Assembly (NCBI GenBank): GCA_038322575.1
Contig: JBBQGB010000006.1
Span: 1-64,000, forward strand
Origin: JACMOY01 sp038322575
GTDB lineage: Bacteria > Actinomycetota > Actinomycetes > Actinomycetales > Angustibacteraceae
Reading direction: 5' to 3'
Length of the DNA: 64,000 nt
Each line of letters starts with the position of its first letter. The stretch's first letter is position 1. The position numbers and the translations under genes were made by a program. Below, piece after piece: positions 63,567 through 64,000 of this stretch. The notes beneath the pieces were generated by a model, which did not search any database, was not told where the DNA came from, and was given only the letters and a program-made list of their open reading frames with translations.

Positions 63567-63704
63567 CGTGGTGTGAGGAATGGCCGGAACGGGTGATGGT
63601 CGCGGCGCGGCCGCGTCCCTACCGTCGTAAGTCGGGGTGGAGGGCATCGTCGCACCACTGGCGGCGAGCCGTCCGGAGAATCACCAGGTCAGGGGTACAC
63701 GAGC

Positions 63705-64000
63705 ATGACGGTCACCGTGAACGGGACGACGGGCGAGCAGGGTTGGGTCCAGGAGTGGGCGGCGAGCGGCGCCTGTCGGCGCAGCGACCCGGACGAGCTG
63801 TTCGTCCAGGGCGCTGCGCAGAACCGGGCCAAGGCCGTGTGCCTGGGCTGCGTCGTCCGCACCGAGTGCCTGGCCGACGCCCTCGACCACCGCGTCGAGT
63901 TCGGCGTCTGGGGCGGCATGACCGAGCGCGAGCGGCGCGCGGTGCTCAAGAAGCGCCCCAACGTGCAGTCCTGGCGCCGGCTGCTCGAGGCCGCCCGCAG
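63705..64000 (+). CDS. WhiB family iron-sulfur regulator (WhiB4/WblA type), 3'-truncated
   Basis: The first 98 residues of a WhiB protein. The four cluster cysteines are in SGACRRSDPDELFV and VCLGCVVRTECLAD (C, then CxxC and C), and the turn is VEFGVWGGMTERERRAVL, followed by the basic C-terminal part that contacts DNA. DPDELFVQGAAQNRAK is closest to mycobacterial WhiB4 and streptomycete WblA, redox-sensing regulators. The neighbouring penicillin-binding protein matches the ponA2-whiB4 order. The frame runs off the window; only a short end should be missing. Confidence 0.93.
   Translation, partial: MTVTVNGTTGEQGWVQEWAASGACRRSDPDELFVQGAAQNRAKAVCLGCVVRTECLADALDHRVEFGVWGGMTERERRAVLKKRPNVQSWRRLLEAAR

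Overview
The window is a 64-kb piece of chromosome from a high-GC Gram-positive bacterium (Actinomycetota). By eye it is about 70% G+C, with GTG starts nearly as common as ATG. Lineage markers include a WhiB4-type WhiB protein beside a PASTA-tailed class A penicillin-binding protein (the ponA2-whiB4 order of mycobacteria), a furA-katG pair, a TadA-associated protein next to tadA, a DUF5063 gene behind recR, and two DUF222/HNH genes of the mycobacterial 13E12 type. I cannot name the genus. I see no integrase, transposase, phage structural gene or CRISPR array, so this reads as chromosomal backbone with a few accessory patches.

Left part (1-19.4 kb). A 5'-truncated methylaspartate ammonia-lyase is followed by the first DUF222/HNH gene, a vanadium-haloperoxidase/PAP2-like secreted protein and an HxlR regulator. 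From 4.3 to 19.4 kb lies the most distinctive locus. Two tightly coupled operons diverge from a shared 120-bp control region at 12269-12388. The leftward one encodes a PanE-like dehydrogenase fused to an amidase, an SDR oxidoreductase, an M20 peptidase, an M19 dipeptidase, a DUF885 zinc protein and a proline-iminopeptidase-like hydrolase. The rightward one encodes a complete Dpp/Opp-type ABC importer (binding lipoprotein, two permeases, two ATPases), an N-terminal-nucleophile isoaspartyl peptidase and an M55 D-aminopeptidase. Together they look like an uptake and breakdown system for unusual peptides or amides (isoaspartyl, D-amino-acid or beta-alanyl).

Middle part (19.5-42.7 kb). This holds a beta-carbonic anhydrase with a P-loop kinase, a PAP2 phosphatase, and a small resistance-like patch (HAD dehalogenase, rifamycin ADP-ribosyltransferase Arr, aminoglycoside-phosphotransferase-like kinase, GNAT). 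Next come pyruvate phosphate dikinase, an FAH-family hydrolase, a CPBP protease and the second DUF222/HNH gene with the same upstream sequence as the first. An aldo/keto reductase, a HipA-like kinase with its DUF3037 partner, a membrane GGDEF-EAL protein, a NYN-domain protein, the three-gene proton-translocating transhydrogenase operon, an acyltransferase, a PH-domain protein with a 55-residue membrane partner, upp, the TadA pair and tRNA-Ser(CGA) follow.

Right part (42.8-64 kb). katG-furA is followed by a phosphotransferase, envelope proteins, a HerA-like ATPase, tRNA-Ser(GGA), the SRP RNA, gluconokinase, dnaX, a cold-shock-like protein, recR, DUF5063, aspartokinase, a membrane protein, an S9 peptidase, a VOC protein, tRNA-Pro(CGG), a metallophosphoesterase, a YqeY-like protein, the penicillin-binding protein and the start of a WhiB gene.

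Two sequence-level themes recur. Many genes start 6-7 bases after a TAnnnT-like -10 box, as expected for leaderless mRNAs, and I used this to choose several starts. Small inverted-repeat elements (a C-rich/G-rich palindrome in two copies, an 18-bp dyad in three copies, and a nested multi-hairpin) sit in intergenic spaces.
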